Part shown: in pieces, positions 11,751 to 22,785 of the stretch | Numbering within the stretch: the first letter of the stretch is position 1 | Layout of the letters: each line of letters begins with the position of its first letter | NCBI RefSeq assembly: GCF_003473485.1 | Contig: NC_053045.1 | Coordinates: 63,489,994 to 63,553,993, forward strand | Source: Medicago truncatula | Lineage: Eukaryota > Streptophyta > Magnoliopsida > Fabales > Fabaceae | Reading direction: 5' to 3' | DNA length: 64,000 bases | Made by a program: the position numbers and the translations under genes | Notes under the pieces: generated by a model | What the model saw: only the letters and a program-made list of their open reading frames with translations | The model's database searches: none | What the model was told of the DNA's origin: nothing

Positions 11751-12137
11751 CTACATCTTAGTGATTCCATGACAGATGTCTTCTACATTCATTCTGATTA
11801 CTGATTTCAAAGCGGATAAGAGGGCAAGGCCGGCCATATCTTCGGGAAAGACTTCCCTAACCGCAGCGGAGATGTCAGGCTCGACCAGTGGTGAATTCTT
11901 GTGACGTATTTTGTTATGCTTCGAAGCTTTCTGAGCAAGCTTCAACATCATGTCTGTTAAGATAGTGTTCATCAATTCCACAGCCCCGGCAGATATAGCA
12001 ATGTCAGGGTGAACCTTCTTCAGAACTTCGTAGATGAATTTGTTCAACTTTAACATCTCCGACTTTTTTACTTTCATTTTCTTCTCTTTTTCGACGGTAT
12101 CTACATCCATCACCGCCGTCGAATTGTTCTGTGCCAT
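11751..12137 (-). CDS. Divergent histone H2B variant
   Basis: Single-exon, 128 aa; ATG at 12137 on the minus strand, stop TAG at 11751. An upstream in-frame TTG at 12143 is not needed as a start. H2B pairs with H2A in the nucleosome. The histone fold is recognisable: FIYEVLKKVHPDIAIS (alpha-1), GAVELMNTILTDMMLKLAQKA (split here only by description; alpha-2) and SPLVEPDISAAVREVFPEDM (loop 2/alpha-3), ending in an alpha-C helix. The N-terminal tail is only about 25 residues against about 50-60 in canonical plant H2B, and lacks the repeated AEKKP-type Lys motifs. The C-terminus is extended by about 8 residues. By alignment the ubiquitinated Lys of canonical H2B (in AVTKFTSS) is Arg115 here (SVIRMN). 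Intact frame, TATA box and GA-rich leader suggest a live gene. It may be a reproductive or otherwise specialised variant (inference). Confidence 0.88.
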   Translation of the reverse strand: MAQNNSTAVMDVDTVEKEKKMKVKKSEMLKLNKFIYEVLKKVHPDIAISAGAVELMNTILTDMMLKLAQKASKHNKIRHKNSPLVEPDISAAVREVFPEDMAGLALLSALKSVIRMNVEDICHGITKM

Positions 12138-12181
12138 CGCCAATCGATAATTCTGAGAGACAAATTGGGTTTTGTTTTCGT

Positions 12182-12203
12182 AGAGAGAGAGAGAGAGAGA
12201 GAG
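12182..12203. repeat. (GA)n / (CT)n tract in H2B leader
   Basis: An uninterrupted GA run sits between the TATA box and the ATG of the H2B gene. On the coding strand it is a CT tract, common in plant 5'UTRs and core promoters. Confidence 0.85.
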
Positions 12204-12233
12204 GGTACGGATTCAATTTTGCTTGGTGATCTC

Positions 12234-12241
12234 TATTTATA
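12234..12241 (-). promoter_or_regulatory. TATA box of the H2B gene
   Basis: On the minus strand CCCCTATAAATAGAG gives a consensus TATAAATA about 97 bp upstream of the H2B ATG. Confidence 0.75.
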
Positions 12242-12412
12242 GGGGTTTTACATTTTAGAAAACGCTTAATGTGTGTGTGTGGGTTAGTTGGTTACTATCC
12301 AAGATATTTCTCTCTCTCTGTTTTTTTTTTTTGAAGGAGGATATTCTCTTATTTACTCAAAAATATATATTATTTGTTATAAATATTAATAATAGATGTC
12401 CAAATAGCAAAT

Positions 12413-12617
12413 GTGTTAGTGGGTCATAATACTATTAGGTTATTGAACTTAGTTCATAAACTACTTTATTTCCCTATAAATAAAGCTCATTTGTTACATT
12501 GAGAAAACATCAGTGAATAATAATACTTCTCTTTATTCTCTCATCTTCTCATTCTCTCTATTTCTGTTTCCATTTTTCTTTCTTTTTGATTTGGATTTAG
12601 CAATTTAATTTAGTTAC
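12413..12617 (+). mobile_element. Possible solo LTR
   Basis: The segment starts TGTTAGTGGGTC and ends about TTAGTTACA. Inside it has CCCTATAAATAAAG (TATA-like) followed by a CT-rich leader (CTTTATTCTCTCATCTTCTC), the layout of a short plant LTR. No flanking target-site duplication was found. Confidence 0.3.
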
Positions 12618-12619
12618 AT

Positions 12620-13050
12620 ACCGAAAGAAAAAAAAAAACTCTTATGAATTCATATAGTGTAATCATGCGTTTGTGTTCTCTTTGTCAATTAAAATATATA
12701 AAATAATTTGTAATTATGTATCGATGATTATAGATTACTCTTACAATTCCATCAATTGGAATCGGTACCTTATAGATACACATAATTGTTATTATGCAAA
12801 TTATACAAGGATATTGATAAATGTGTAATATAGTTCCTGAAGAATAAATACTTTGATATTGATCATTTGGGACATGCTTCTTAAGAAATAAAAGGATTGG
12901 TTGATGAAAGAATTGTTATTGGTCATCATTTATGATGATTTGGTCGTGTGTTCTTGAAGAACTACGTATTTAAAACATGATAAAAATTTATAAGATCTAT
13001 TTGATATGAAAGAAAGAAAAAAGAAGGGGAAAATATGAAAGCTAAGTTGG
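12620..13050. other. Non-coding spacer
   Basis: AT-rich, no open frame or repeat structure that I can support. Confidence 0.5.
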
Positions 13051-13058
13051 GGAGTGTT

Positions 13059-14470
13059 TGATAAGTGCTCAAAAGTAACATATTTTATGTATTAATCTAG
13101 GAAGTTTAGTGACTTGTTCTGCAAGTTATCTAAGGAAAAACTACCATTTGAGTGTATTTGTACCATTTACGCTTTACATGCCTGATTCTACCCAATTTAT
13201 ACAGGAAATGACAAGCGAGGACCAAAACAAGGAAGCTCCTAAACCAAGGTCAGTTCGCTTGAGCGAACTCCTGTTCGCTTAAGCGAACCAGTTCCAGAGA
13301 GTACCAGAATAGTCGCTTACTAGCACGCTTTCTGTTCGCTCATGAAGAAAAGTTCAGTTCGCTTAAGCGACCTCATGTTCGCTTAAGCGATCCAGTTCCA
13401 GAAAGCTCCAGAATGGTTCGCTTCCTGTACGCTTACAGTTTGCTTGAGCGAAGTTCATCAAACTTCGTAAGATAAGGACCACGTGGCAGCTCCTCAATGG
13501 ACAATGGAAGATTCCCTGGATGTTCGCTTAAGCAAACGCTGCTTCGCTTAAGCGAACGAGCACGAATTTGGCCCATATAAATAGTTTTCTCTCCTCTTTC
13601 CACACATTATTTTTTACATTGTCTTTGATATTTTTCTGGTTTTAGAGAGAGACTAGGGCATTTCTAGAGAGAGAAACACATAGCAAGATAGTTAGGAGTA
13701 GATATTCAACCCAAGATTCATTGAGACATCATGAATCTAGGCATGAAATCTTCATCTTTTCTTCATCCATTCCAAAGCTATCATAGACATATGTAGCTAC
13801 ATCTACCCTTGTGGTTTTGAGGTATTCAAGCAAGCTATTATGCAATCTTTTGATCATTTAATATATGGTTCTAGCTTATTTATTCAAAATTGTTGTTATT
13901 CTTGTGTTTAATGCTTTATTGAGATTCAAAATGATATGGACACATACTTTTGAATCTAGAAATAGAATAACAATCTATCTTAAGTTATCACTTTAGACAT
14001 GGATGTTAATATTTGATAATCACTTTTAATCTAGAGCTTAATGTTTTTGGGTAATTTAATCGGGAAATCGTCGGTTAAACTATCCAATCGACTTTGTGAT
14101 CGTTTAAATGTTTGGGAAATCGATGTTTAAACGATCCCTTAGAAATAACGATATCATTTGGACACGAATGATATTGTCGAGTGATTGTGATAATATGTCT
14201 AAAAAGCTGGAATCCGTTAATCGATCGAGAGATTGCAGTTGTTACGCTTGGTTGATGTCTCTGACCCCAAGCGAAATAGCCCTGTCTCTTCTCGTTTTAC
14301 TTTTATGTCGAATAGGAAAATAGTTTTACACAAACAATCAATTTATACCCAAACACTTAATGTGATAAATATTGTGAAAATGCTTATGAAATACGCAACT
14401 CCCTGCGGAAACGATCATATTATACTTACGTGTAAATAGTTTTATGATATGTAAAAATCTTACATCAGTA
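13059..14470 (+). mobile_element. Ty3/gypsy-type LTR fragment or solo LTR
   Basis: The block begins TGATAAGTGCTCAAAAG, preceded by a purine-rich AGTTGGGGAGTG. That combination is typical of a polypurine tract next to the 3' LTR of large plant gypsy elements. Further in are a TATA-like CCCATATAAATAG (about 13572), a leader with repeated AGAGAGA, and near the end ACTCCCTGCGGAAACGATC. No gag-pol sequence precedes it. The 3' boundary near 14.45 kb is approximate. It carries the palindrome cluster listed separately. Confidence 0.5.
13253..13557. repeat. Cluster of GTTCGCTTAAGCGAAC palindromes
   Basis: Seven full or near copies of the 16-bp self-complementary sequence occur at about 13253, 13273, 13357, 13377, 13439, 13522 and 13541. 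Variants have TTGA or one substituted arm base. Spacers (AGTTCCAGA...CCAGAAT) also recur. The cluster lies inside the gypsy-like LTR block. Confidence 0.9.
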
Positions 14471-14587
14471 GGTAAATATTAATATATTAATTTTTTGAAG
14501 AGACTAAAATGGGATATAATACCAAAACAACGAGACTCTCCTAGCACAGGATGAACTAAGGTAGTAATATTAATATATTACTACATG

Positions 14588-14820
14588 GGAACCGATGTTG
14601 AATTGAAATATTGTTGGAATTGTTTGAATATAAGGCTCAATTCTTGGGGTAATAAGTATTTGAGCCTGGGAGGTAGGGTAGTTCTCCTTAATGTGAACCA
14701 CCCTACCTCCGAGGTAATTTCTCTACATGGGAACCGATGTTGAATTGTTTGAATATAAGGCTCAATTCTTGGGGTAATAAGTATTTGAGCCTCGGAGGTA
14801 GGGTGATTCTCCTTAATGCG
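14588..14820. repeat. Rearranged duplication with inverted microsegment at LINE 5' end
   Basis: The sequence from CATGGGAACCGATGTTGAAT to CTCCTTAATG is present twice in the same direction (about 14585-14690 and 14724-14818). Between the copies is a short inverted piece, AACCACCCTACCTCC, complementary to the GGAGGTAGGGTGGTT-like stretch. It forms a hairpin spanning about 14672-14711. Confidence 0.85.
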
Positions 14821-16110
14821 GTGTTGAATGCTATCCCAATTTTTTTATCTTTCCTTTTTCAAGCTACCGGTGAAGGTGTGGAAGAAAGTGGTGAGAATTC
14901 AACGTCAATTCCTTTGGGGTGGAGTGAAGGGGGGAAATAAGGTGTGTTGGGTTAAGTGGTCAACGATGTGTCTTCCTCATGCAAGTGGTGGTTTGGGAGT
15001 TAAAGATATAAGGTTGGTCAACCTTAGCCTTTTGGCTAAGTGGTGGTGGATGTTGGTGCAACCGGAGCAATCGTTGTGGAAGAAAGTCCTTATTTGTAAA
15101 TATGGGAACCGTATTTCTTATCCCTCGTATCCGGAAGAGAATGCTTGGCCGTCTTTTGCCTCTAGTTGGTAGTTAGATTTGATGTCTTTGGAAAGGGCGG
15201 TGAGGGAAAATTGGATTAATAGGGAGGTGGTGAGGAAGGTGGGGAATGGGGAGAATACTAGGTTTTGGCTAGACCGTTGGGTGGGGAATGAGGCGCTATG
15301 TAATAGATTCCCAAGGCTTTTCTCCATCTCTTGTCAAAAAGAAGTGATGGTTGGGGAGGTGTGGATGGATGGTGTGGGAGGGGGTGATTGGAATTTTATG
15401 TGGAGAAGAAATCTTTTTGTGTGGGAAGAGGGTTTAGTTGTTAATCTTCTTGAGTCTTTAGAGGGTTGGGAAAAGGTGGAGGAGGTCGATTCTTGGTGGT
15501 GGAAGTTGGAGGAGAATGGGAATTTTTCGGTAGCCTCATCTTATGTTTCCCTTGAGAATTTGTTATTGCCTCTACAGCCATTGGAGAGGACGAAGAAAGT
15601 GGTGTTTGACTTAGTTTGGAAAAGCCCGGCGCCTTCAAAAGTGGTGGTTTTCTCTTGGCAAGTGCTCCTCAATCGAATCCCAACAAAAGATAACCTCTTG
15701 AGTAGGCGTATCCTAGCACCGGTGCCTTAGGAAGGTGTGAGTTTTGTGATCATATGGCTGAAACGGCGACTCATCTTTTTCTCCATTGCGAGTGGACTTT
15801 TAAAGTTTGGTCGAAGGTTGGTGGTTGGTTAGGGATTAATTTCATTACACCTCAATCTCTTTTTCAACATTTTGAGTGTTGGAATGGGGAGATAGGGAGG
15901 CGTAAATTTCAAAAAGGATATTGGTTGATTTGGCACGCGGTGTTATGGACGATTTGGAAAGCGAGGAATGATAGGATTTTCAATAACCTTTTGAAGGATT
16001 TTGGTGAAATTGTGGAGGAAATTAAGGTGATTTCGTGAAATTGAACGAATTCAAGACTTAAGAGTTCTCCTTGCCTCTATTACGAGTGGTGTTGGAACCT
16101 CAAGGAATGC
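14733..16110 (+). pseudogene. LINE ORF2 C-terminal relic
   Basis: Coding traces lie in three frames: 14828-15172, 15179-15730 and 15754-16038. They cover the region after the reverse transcriptase core (FLWGGVKGG, CLPHASGGLGVKDI) and the zf-RVT domain (SPAPSKVVVFSWQVLLNRIP, then a Cys/His segment HLFLHCEW). A frameshift lies at the T-run near 14845 and there are stops at about 15170 and 15728. Not functional. Confidence 0.88.
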
Positions 16111-16364
16111 TTATTGAGATAGGTGGGGCAGTTTTAGAGGTGTCCGTGACTTTTTCCTGTTGAGGTTGCTGGTTTTTGGTGTGTTTTAGGCCTTCTGTTC
16201 TCTGCTGTAGCAGTTTTTTGGTTTGCTGTTTTTCTGTTATTGCTAGCGGATCAGGTGTTGGTGTTTTTTGTCTGCTGGTTGGCTGCTGCTATCAGCAGTT
16301 TTACAACTATAGCAGTTTTCTTTTTTCTTTCTGTTTTGGTGTTAATATTATAAGCTGTTCAATA
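14733..16364 (+). mobile_element. 5'-truncated L1-type LINE fragment
   Basis: From the LNSWGNKYLSLGGRV motif onward this copy runs parallel to the longer LINE at 37052-40794 (from about 39160 in that element) and ends in a similar 3'UTR rich in TGCTGTTTTTG, finishing ATTATAAGCTGTTC followed by a (TA)n tract. Endonuclease and most of reverse transcriptase are missing. The two copies differ by many substitutions, so they are separate insertions of one family. Confidence 0.88.
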
Positions 16365-16383
16365 TATATATATATATATATTA
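16365..16383. repeat. (TA)n at LINE 3' end
   Basis: A short TA microsatellite replaces the poly(A) expected at the LINE 3' terminus. Confidence 0.8.
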
Positions 16384-16439
16384 TAGTACCTCCTTCTTTA
16401 ATTATAAGATCTTTTTGTATTTTTTCTGTCTCTTTTTAT

Positions 16440-16666
16440 AAGAATTCACATTATAATATTTACCCTAGACAATTTTATTGTTCTTAGTTCTGACTTCGCA
16501 ACAAAAGAAAATAGGATTGTGGACTTGTGATGGATAATAATAGTTATGAAAATCTAATTCTTGAACCTACTTGGTCCAGTCTAATTTATTGTATGGCTAT
16601 GTCATTGACAATGATCGACTCAATACTCAATTTACATAAAAGAATGAAAAACACGGTGTTGAATAG
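16440..16666. repeat. Dispersed repeat, copy B
   Basis: Nearly identical to 4346-4575 in the same orientation (see copy A). It begins 75 bp after the LINE 3' end and stops at ACACGGTGTTGAATAG, where copy A continues with different sequence. Confidence 0.85.
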
Positions 16667-16807
16667 TTGAGTTGCATACTAGTATTAAATAAATAATACT
16701 CACAGTAAAGGTCCTTTCTCAATAACGACCACAGAGTATACTGACATCCAATAGAAATTCAGTATATTGATTTTATTTACAAATTATTGTAACAAAATGG
16801 ACTTAGA

Positions 16808-17135
16808 ATTTCTGGTTGGCCTAACCGAATCCCAAAAAATTTATTTTTGAGCTGAAAATTACTCTCAGTTTTAAACACTTGTTCATGTCATCTTTTAATC
16901 AATGTAGGACTCTTTAACACATCCTCTCACGTCAACAATATTGAACTAAATGCGTGGATATAAATGGTGGATGATCTAGTAACAGGTAGCTATGATACTA
17001 CGTTATAATTTATGGTTGGACTTAATACAACCTCACAAAACCGACTTATGGTAAGAATTGAGCACACTCATAAACACTTGCTTGTTTAAGCTATCTCCCA
17101 ACCAATATGATACTCTTTTAACATCGAGTTTTTCA
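16808..17135. repeat. Two degenerate copies of a legume interspersed repeat
   Basis: 16808-16930 and 17005-17135 share the order TGGTTGG..CTTAA/CCTAA, CAAAA, TAAACACTTG(T/C)T, ATCT, AACCAAT/AATCAAT and ACTCTTTAACA. The pattern resembles a repeat common in legume genomes (LTR-derived in my recollection). No coding content. Confidence 0.5.
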
Positions 17136-17353
17136 CGAATCCTCGTTGGATACCGTTACAAAATTTTCATTTTTTGGCAATACATCTCCACTAAACTCAA
17201 TATTTTGTTACATAAATTATAAAATAAACATCTGTACACAAAGAATAGGAAAACATGTTTTCACATATAATTAAAAAATGAATCAATGTTATGTGCAATT
17301 GAAACAACTTGCTCACTAATCCAGCTACATCAGTTTCCTTGTGTCATACGCAA

Positions 17354-18628
17354 TTAGAACAGCTTGTTAGCAAATTCATCAACATCAATTCCTTTCATTC
17401 GACAAGAACCTGATTTTGAAGCAAGCTCTCTCATCTCAGAAACATTTCTTCCCAACATCAAAGCCATTTTCATTTCAAATAACTCTCCATTTTCTCTCAT
17501 CTCAAAATCTTTCTCTTCCAATGTTTCATCAACAGTCTCTTCCAACAGCTTAAGGAATCCACCACAATTTCTATACATTTCAAATACCATACCAATTTGT
17601 CCACCATGTTCAAAAGCATTCACTACAGCACCTAATGAACCAGCCATTAAAGCAACTATAGCTGCAACAGAATTGTTTCCTACAAATGCAGAACCTATAG
17701 CTGCAATTCCAGTGAGTAATGGACCAGCAGTTGCTAAACTCTTATTAACCTTTAATGCTATATTTCCAAGTCTTTCATAATCTTCAATATCTTTCATTTT
17801 CACAACTTCAATAACTTCTCTCAATTCCTTTTCTAATTCCTCACTCCATCCATTATTACTATTTTTCTTCTTCATCTTTCTTTCTGCAACATTTCCTTCT
17901 TTTCTTTTTGCTGGCCACCAAACAGCAGGTTTATATTTTGCAGGAAATTTTTCAAGCATAACACCTAATAAAGGAAGTGGATAAGCTTTGTCAAGTGCCA
18001 AAACTTTCTCCATGAAACACTTCACATCTTGTTCTGTTTGATTTCCAAGAGCAACTGTGTTTTCGATTTGGCTTCGAAGATGTTTGAATAATCTTGTAGC
18101 GTTTCTTTGTTCTTCCGCGAGTTGCGAAGGCTGAATTTTGTTCATAATAAGAAGTATACTTGTAGCTGCAGAAAATAAAAGTGTGGATGATAGTTTAAGA
18201 GCCAAAAGTGGGGTGCCAATAGCACCACTTGCAGCCACAACACCGGTTAATGTTGTAGCAGTAAGTGTGATCATGTTGATGTTGTTTAGAAGTAGGTTGT
18301 TCCAATTCTGTCGCTGTTGGCTGAGGTTGTTGTGCATTTCGATTCTGTCGGATACAGAATCTAAAATTGCATAGAGTTGCATGGTAATGGTGGAGTTGTT
18401 TGAGTTTGAGATTTTTGAATTGGAGACATTATTTTGATCATGTAATAATGAGACTGATTCTGTAAATGTTGTTGATCCATCAACATGCTTTCTAGTAGGA
18501 ATCTTAGGCACAGAGAAATAATTATTGGTTTTTGGGAAATTGATTGTAGCATTAATAACTGATCTTCTTAAAGGAATGGAAGAAGAAGATAATAATGTTG
18601 TTGAGGTATGTATGGAGGCCAAAGCCAT
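17354..18628 (-). CDS. At4g22030-like protein (annotated as probable F-box), copy 1
   Basis: Single-exon, 424 aa, ATG at 18628. The N-terminus (about 60 aa) is Ser/Thr-rich and acidic-poor, like a plastid transit peptide. Family signatures are QLYAILDSVSDRIEMH (about residue 83), QRQNWNNLLLNNINMI, NKIQPSQLAEEQRNATRLFK, KVLALDKAYPLPLLG, PAVWWPAKRKEG and a C-terminal ELASKS..DEFANKLF. Two hydrophobic segments lie at about 118-160 and 300-340 and could be membrane helices or packed helices. From memory this matches Arabidopsis At4g22030, listed as a probable F-box protein, yet I see no convincing F-box motif here, so the function is effectively unknown. Paralogue at 22786-24072 has the same strand and architecture. 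A TATA box lies upstream. The frame is intact. Confidence 0.85.
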   Translation of the reverse strand: MALASIHTSTTLLSSSSIPLRRSVINATINFPKTNNYFSVPKIPTRKHVDGSTTFTESVSLLHDQNNVSNSKISNSNNSTITMQLYAILDSVSDRIEMHNNLSQQRQNWNNLLLNNINMITLTATTLTGVVAASGAIGTPLLALKLSSTLLFSAATSILLIMNKIQPSQLAEEQRNATRLFKHLRSQIENTVALGNQTEQDVKCFMEKVLALDKAYPLPLLGVMLEKFPAKYKPAVWWPAKRKEGNVAERKMKKKNSNNGWSEELEKELREVIEVVKMKDIEDYERLGNIALKVNKSLATAGPLLTGIAAIGSAFVGNNSVAAIVALMAGSLGAVVNAFEHGGQIGMVFEMYRNCGGFLKLLEETVDETLEEKDFEMRENGELFEMKMALMLGRNVSEMRELASKSGSCRMKGIDVDEFANKLF

Positions 18629-18732
18629 GAAATGATAAATATTAATTTGAAGGGTATAATGTATTTTTGAGTATGTTTTGTTTTGGTATTTTGATTTATA
18701 GATTGATGTAATGGAGGATGTGTAGGTGTTGG

Positions 18733-18740
18733 TATTTATA
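18733..18740 (-). promoter_or_regulatory. TATA box, At4g22030-like copy 1
   Basis: TATAAATA on the minus strand, about 105 bp upstream of the ATG at 18628. Confidence 0.65.
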
Positions 18741-18744
18741 ATTA

Positions 18745-21700
18745 TATTGATATAAGTAACAAAAAAGAAGGGGAAAAGTCAGAATCAAAATAAAGACATA
18801 GGAGACTGACCAATATTAATTGACCTGGTCCTGTTCAAAATTTCCAGCCAGGTGCTTGGCTTAGGTCTCAACATGCGACATATAGTAAAATTAAAACCAA
18901 CTTCATAACTTTTTTTTTTAATGAATAATACTAGTTTATACGAATACGGTCTCGAAACTCATCAGAGTAAGGACAAATCTCAAATCTCAAAATTTAAAAT
19001 ATATTTATAAAGATATTTAAAATACATCTATTAAAAAATTCTTCACGTTAACGACGAGAGTTAAACTCACTTTAAATATGAACAAACTTCTTACCACTTT
19101 CACTCAACATTCATTGACAAACCAACTTCATAACTTTTTTAACAGCTTTATATATATTAGTCTTCATACTAGCCAATAGAATACTAATTCCTTCTTATTT
19201 AAAACCAATAACTTTTCTAAAAATAAATAAATAAACCAAGAGCTTTTACCTTTTCAATCTTAAACACATAAGCGGATGATTTTCACACATAAAAAAGTTA
19301 TCACATAATTTTAAATGCAAAGACAAACCCTACATAAATGACTTAATCTAAATTATGTCTTGCAATTATTAATGATACATTTCTCTCATTTTTTGGACAA
19401 ACAATGACATTGATTTTCTGTTTTTTTTTTAATCCAAACAATGACACTAATAAATAATGATACATGTATTTTGAAGCATATTTTTATTTTGGTAAAATGT
19501 TTTAAAGCGTACTTAATAAATGAAAAAAAATTATTTATTAACATATAAATAATCATACATGTGTTTTGAAGTGCTGTCTTTATAAAAAAAAAAAAAAAAA
19601 AAGGGGTGTATTTACATGCATAGTAATATTCATTGTAATAAAAAATTATTACTGTCTTTAAATATGATTTCTTTTAAAAGATTGGCAGTTGGATTAAAAA
19701 ATATTATAACATAGACAATTTTTATAAAATTTGATATTAATAAAATATCGTTTGATATGTTTAATAAAAAATCATTTGATAACATAGATTTTTGTGGGGT
19801 GACGAGTTTAATTTTTTATTTTGGAGTTTTGTACGATGTCCGTTGCTTTGCAATTTTTATTAAGCTTGTCTTTGTTCTTCTTTAGCAGGGACATGTTATC
19901 AATATATTTAACCTTTTCAAATAAAAAATATTAGTGAAAATAACAAAAGAACTTATACATAGACAAATGTATCGGTGAATAAAATAGACACATGAAGTGT
20001 TCAAGATCGATAAAAGACTGATGCTGAAAATAAGCTTCTTTTATAAAAAGTCATTTCTTGTCTAGTAAGATAAGACAATGTCATATAATTATATATAAAT
20101 CATATTTTAAGAGAAGTCAATCGATTTGCAAATGTTATTTTTCCTTTTACTAATTTGGTTAATTAATAGTTTTAATTTCATTCCAGTCCTAGTCCAAGTA
20201 TAAAAAAAAAATTAGATTTGGTAAGTTGAGCGAAATCTAATACTTGCACGTCACGTGAAAGGCATAGATTACAAATAAACAAAACATTCTAATTAATTAA
20301 TTAATTGATTGATTAAAATCCAGTCAACAGAAATTTACAATCAATTAAAATAAGCGAGTGACATGACCTTTCTATGTGAGATGGACTTTGTTGCACAATA
20401 TCTAATTTTATTGCAACACCAATGAGGAGTGAGGATCTCTCCGATTATAAAAATCAATGGAGGGTATACACAAAAAAATAAATGAGGGATCTTATCACTA
20501 AATTGTCTCACATTCATTAATTAATTTGTATTTTGGATTTTTTTTTTATATCTTTATCTCTTTAAATATAAGAAATTGAAAAGATTTTAAATGAAGAGAA
20601 TCCCTTCTCAAGAATGAGACTAGCCATATATGAGAAAAACAAAAGGAATAAAATGTATTAATCGGATATTTTATCCAAGCAAAATAATACATCTTTAAAT
20701 CAAATACATGCAACTTTTTACTTATATGTAAAATCAAATATTATTTCATGGGACGAAGTGTATATATAATATTTGATATTTGTTTTCGTCTTTAAAACAG
20801 TAAAATAAAAACTTTTAGTCAGGGAATTTTTTTTATCAATGGGAAAAAACAAGACAAAAAAGAAAACTAAAGTCTATAATGAAAGATACCTCTCCTATAG
20901 TAACAGCTATGCCGATACCAAGTAAAGGAGGGCAACAATAAAAAAAGTCAAATCTCATCATCAAGAGTAGCTTCAAATTTAACCAATCAATGGACGCAAG
21001 AGTTTCTTTTCGATAAGATGTGCACAAGAACAATGTTGTCGTCCCTAATCAAGGATCTAATGTAATCAATAATCACAACATATAAGTGAGTATGCAAAAC
21101 TCCCTCTTTAATAAATTTTATTGCGGAGAGAGAATCATAATTTTAGTTATATGAATGAACTAAATGTCCATATATAATATCACACATTTTAATCTTACCC
21201 ACATAAGAGACTTTGACACTATTAAATTCCAACACTTTGTTTCACACTTCTTGGTCACGTCTATATATATTGGTTATTTACCAGAACCCATCGCAATTGG
21301 ACAGTTTCAATTCCAAAAAGGCTAACTACTAAGTCAGGTACTGAACTTTTCCTACTTGAAGCTTATAATTATGGACGTGTAACATCATAAAAAATTGAAT
21401 AATTAAATATGTTCAACTTCAAATAAGTTTCTAGCTTAATTGCTACAATAGTTTTTGACAAGTTTTATCGTTTAGCACGGGTTTTGTTATTAAATTGTTT
21501 CTTCAGTTGAGTACTGAAACAAAAAACGTGTGATCACTTGGATTGTTTAGCAAGAAACAGACTTATTATATCACATATAACGAAAAGAAGATAAACGTTA
21601 TAACAATGGAGGACATCCTAGCTAAAAGGATTTTGGACATGGCCACCGTAAAAAAATATTATTATTATATTTTTACTGGAAACTCACTCAGTATCACGAC

Positions 21701-22780
21701 AAAACTATAAATATTTTTAACCGTAGTATTCATCTCAATATTTTTATTTTCAAAACAAGCCTTGTTACGAGCAAATCGAAGACCAAAACATAAGGATAAA
21801 ACATAAGAAATGACCTCTTAATCGAGTGGGATATGCCATCAACAAACATTGTATTATCATAGTTAACCCCTAAAGACGAGTGAACCAAACTTATTATTTA
21901 ACCCACACAAAATCTTTAAAAACATGATCAATATCTTCTTCAGCTAGCCGATTTCTTTTTACATATATAATAATATTACATACTATTTAAGTTATTACTG
22001 TTTCTCACGTGAGATATATATATATATATTTTGAATTGAAATTATTGACATTGTATTTACTATCAACAATATACTACCCTCTCAAAAAAATCTATTATAT
22101 ACTATAAGATTGATTAAGAGATAAGATATTTGTATAATTGTTTTGAGACAACTTTTAATCAACTGAGCTATAAATTTATTGTGTTTTTAACCTCTCTTAC
22201 TTCTCCTTTTCCTTTCTTTGTTGTTTTTTATCAATAAAAAAAGAAATGAACAAAGTTGTCTTAAAAATGGTCACAAAATATATGTACATATATCATTTCT
22301 TATTGATTAAATAAACTTTCTTGTAATAAAAAAAAAAAACCTTTAATTTCTAAACCTTAAATGTTTATTTAAAGAGAAAAGTGAAAGGAGAAAAATTCAA
22401 ATTATTATGAGAACACTATTTCTCAATTATAATCAAGATCCAGGAGCTGACCCTACATAGTTTATTCAAAGTTTTTTAATTACAAAAGATTAATATTTAC
22501 TCATTCTTTCAAATTTAAATTCAGAATCACAAACTCTTTTTAACTCTTAGCTTAAACCAATCGAACTACTCAATCACCCATTTATTCTTAAAGTTTATAG
22601 TAAATTAAATTTATATTTGAACACCTTTAATTTTCACATGCAAGAAGTTTATGTTACAAAAATTAATTAATATAATGTGTGAAATAAACTTGTCACAAGT
22701 AATGAGTAGCTAAATATTATTGAACAAAAATAAAGAACAAAGAATGTTGATCACCAAAAAAACATATATAAGAATGTAAT
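18745..22780. other. Spacer between the two paralogues
   Basis: About 4 kb of AT-rich DNA. It holds simple runs: poly(A) near 19579-19598, (ATTA)n near 20294-20310 and (TA)n near 22015-22030. Short open frames at 20546-20737 and 20836-21033 match nothing. No gene or bounded transposon recognised. Confidence 0.5.
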
Positions 22781-22785
22781 GTTAT

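Noticed and set aside
12141-12143. TTG start for H2B giving two more residues
   Set aside because: Non-AUG start not needed; an ATG follows two codons later.
17364-17780. 138-codon plus-strand frame
   Set aside because: It is the antisense shadow of the At4g22030-like gene; the minus-strand protein is conserved between paralogues.
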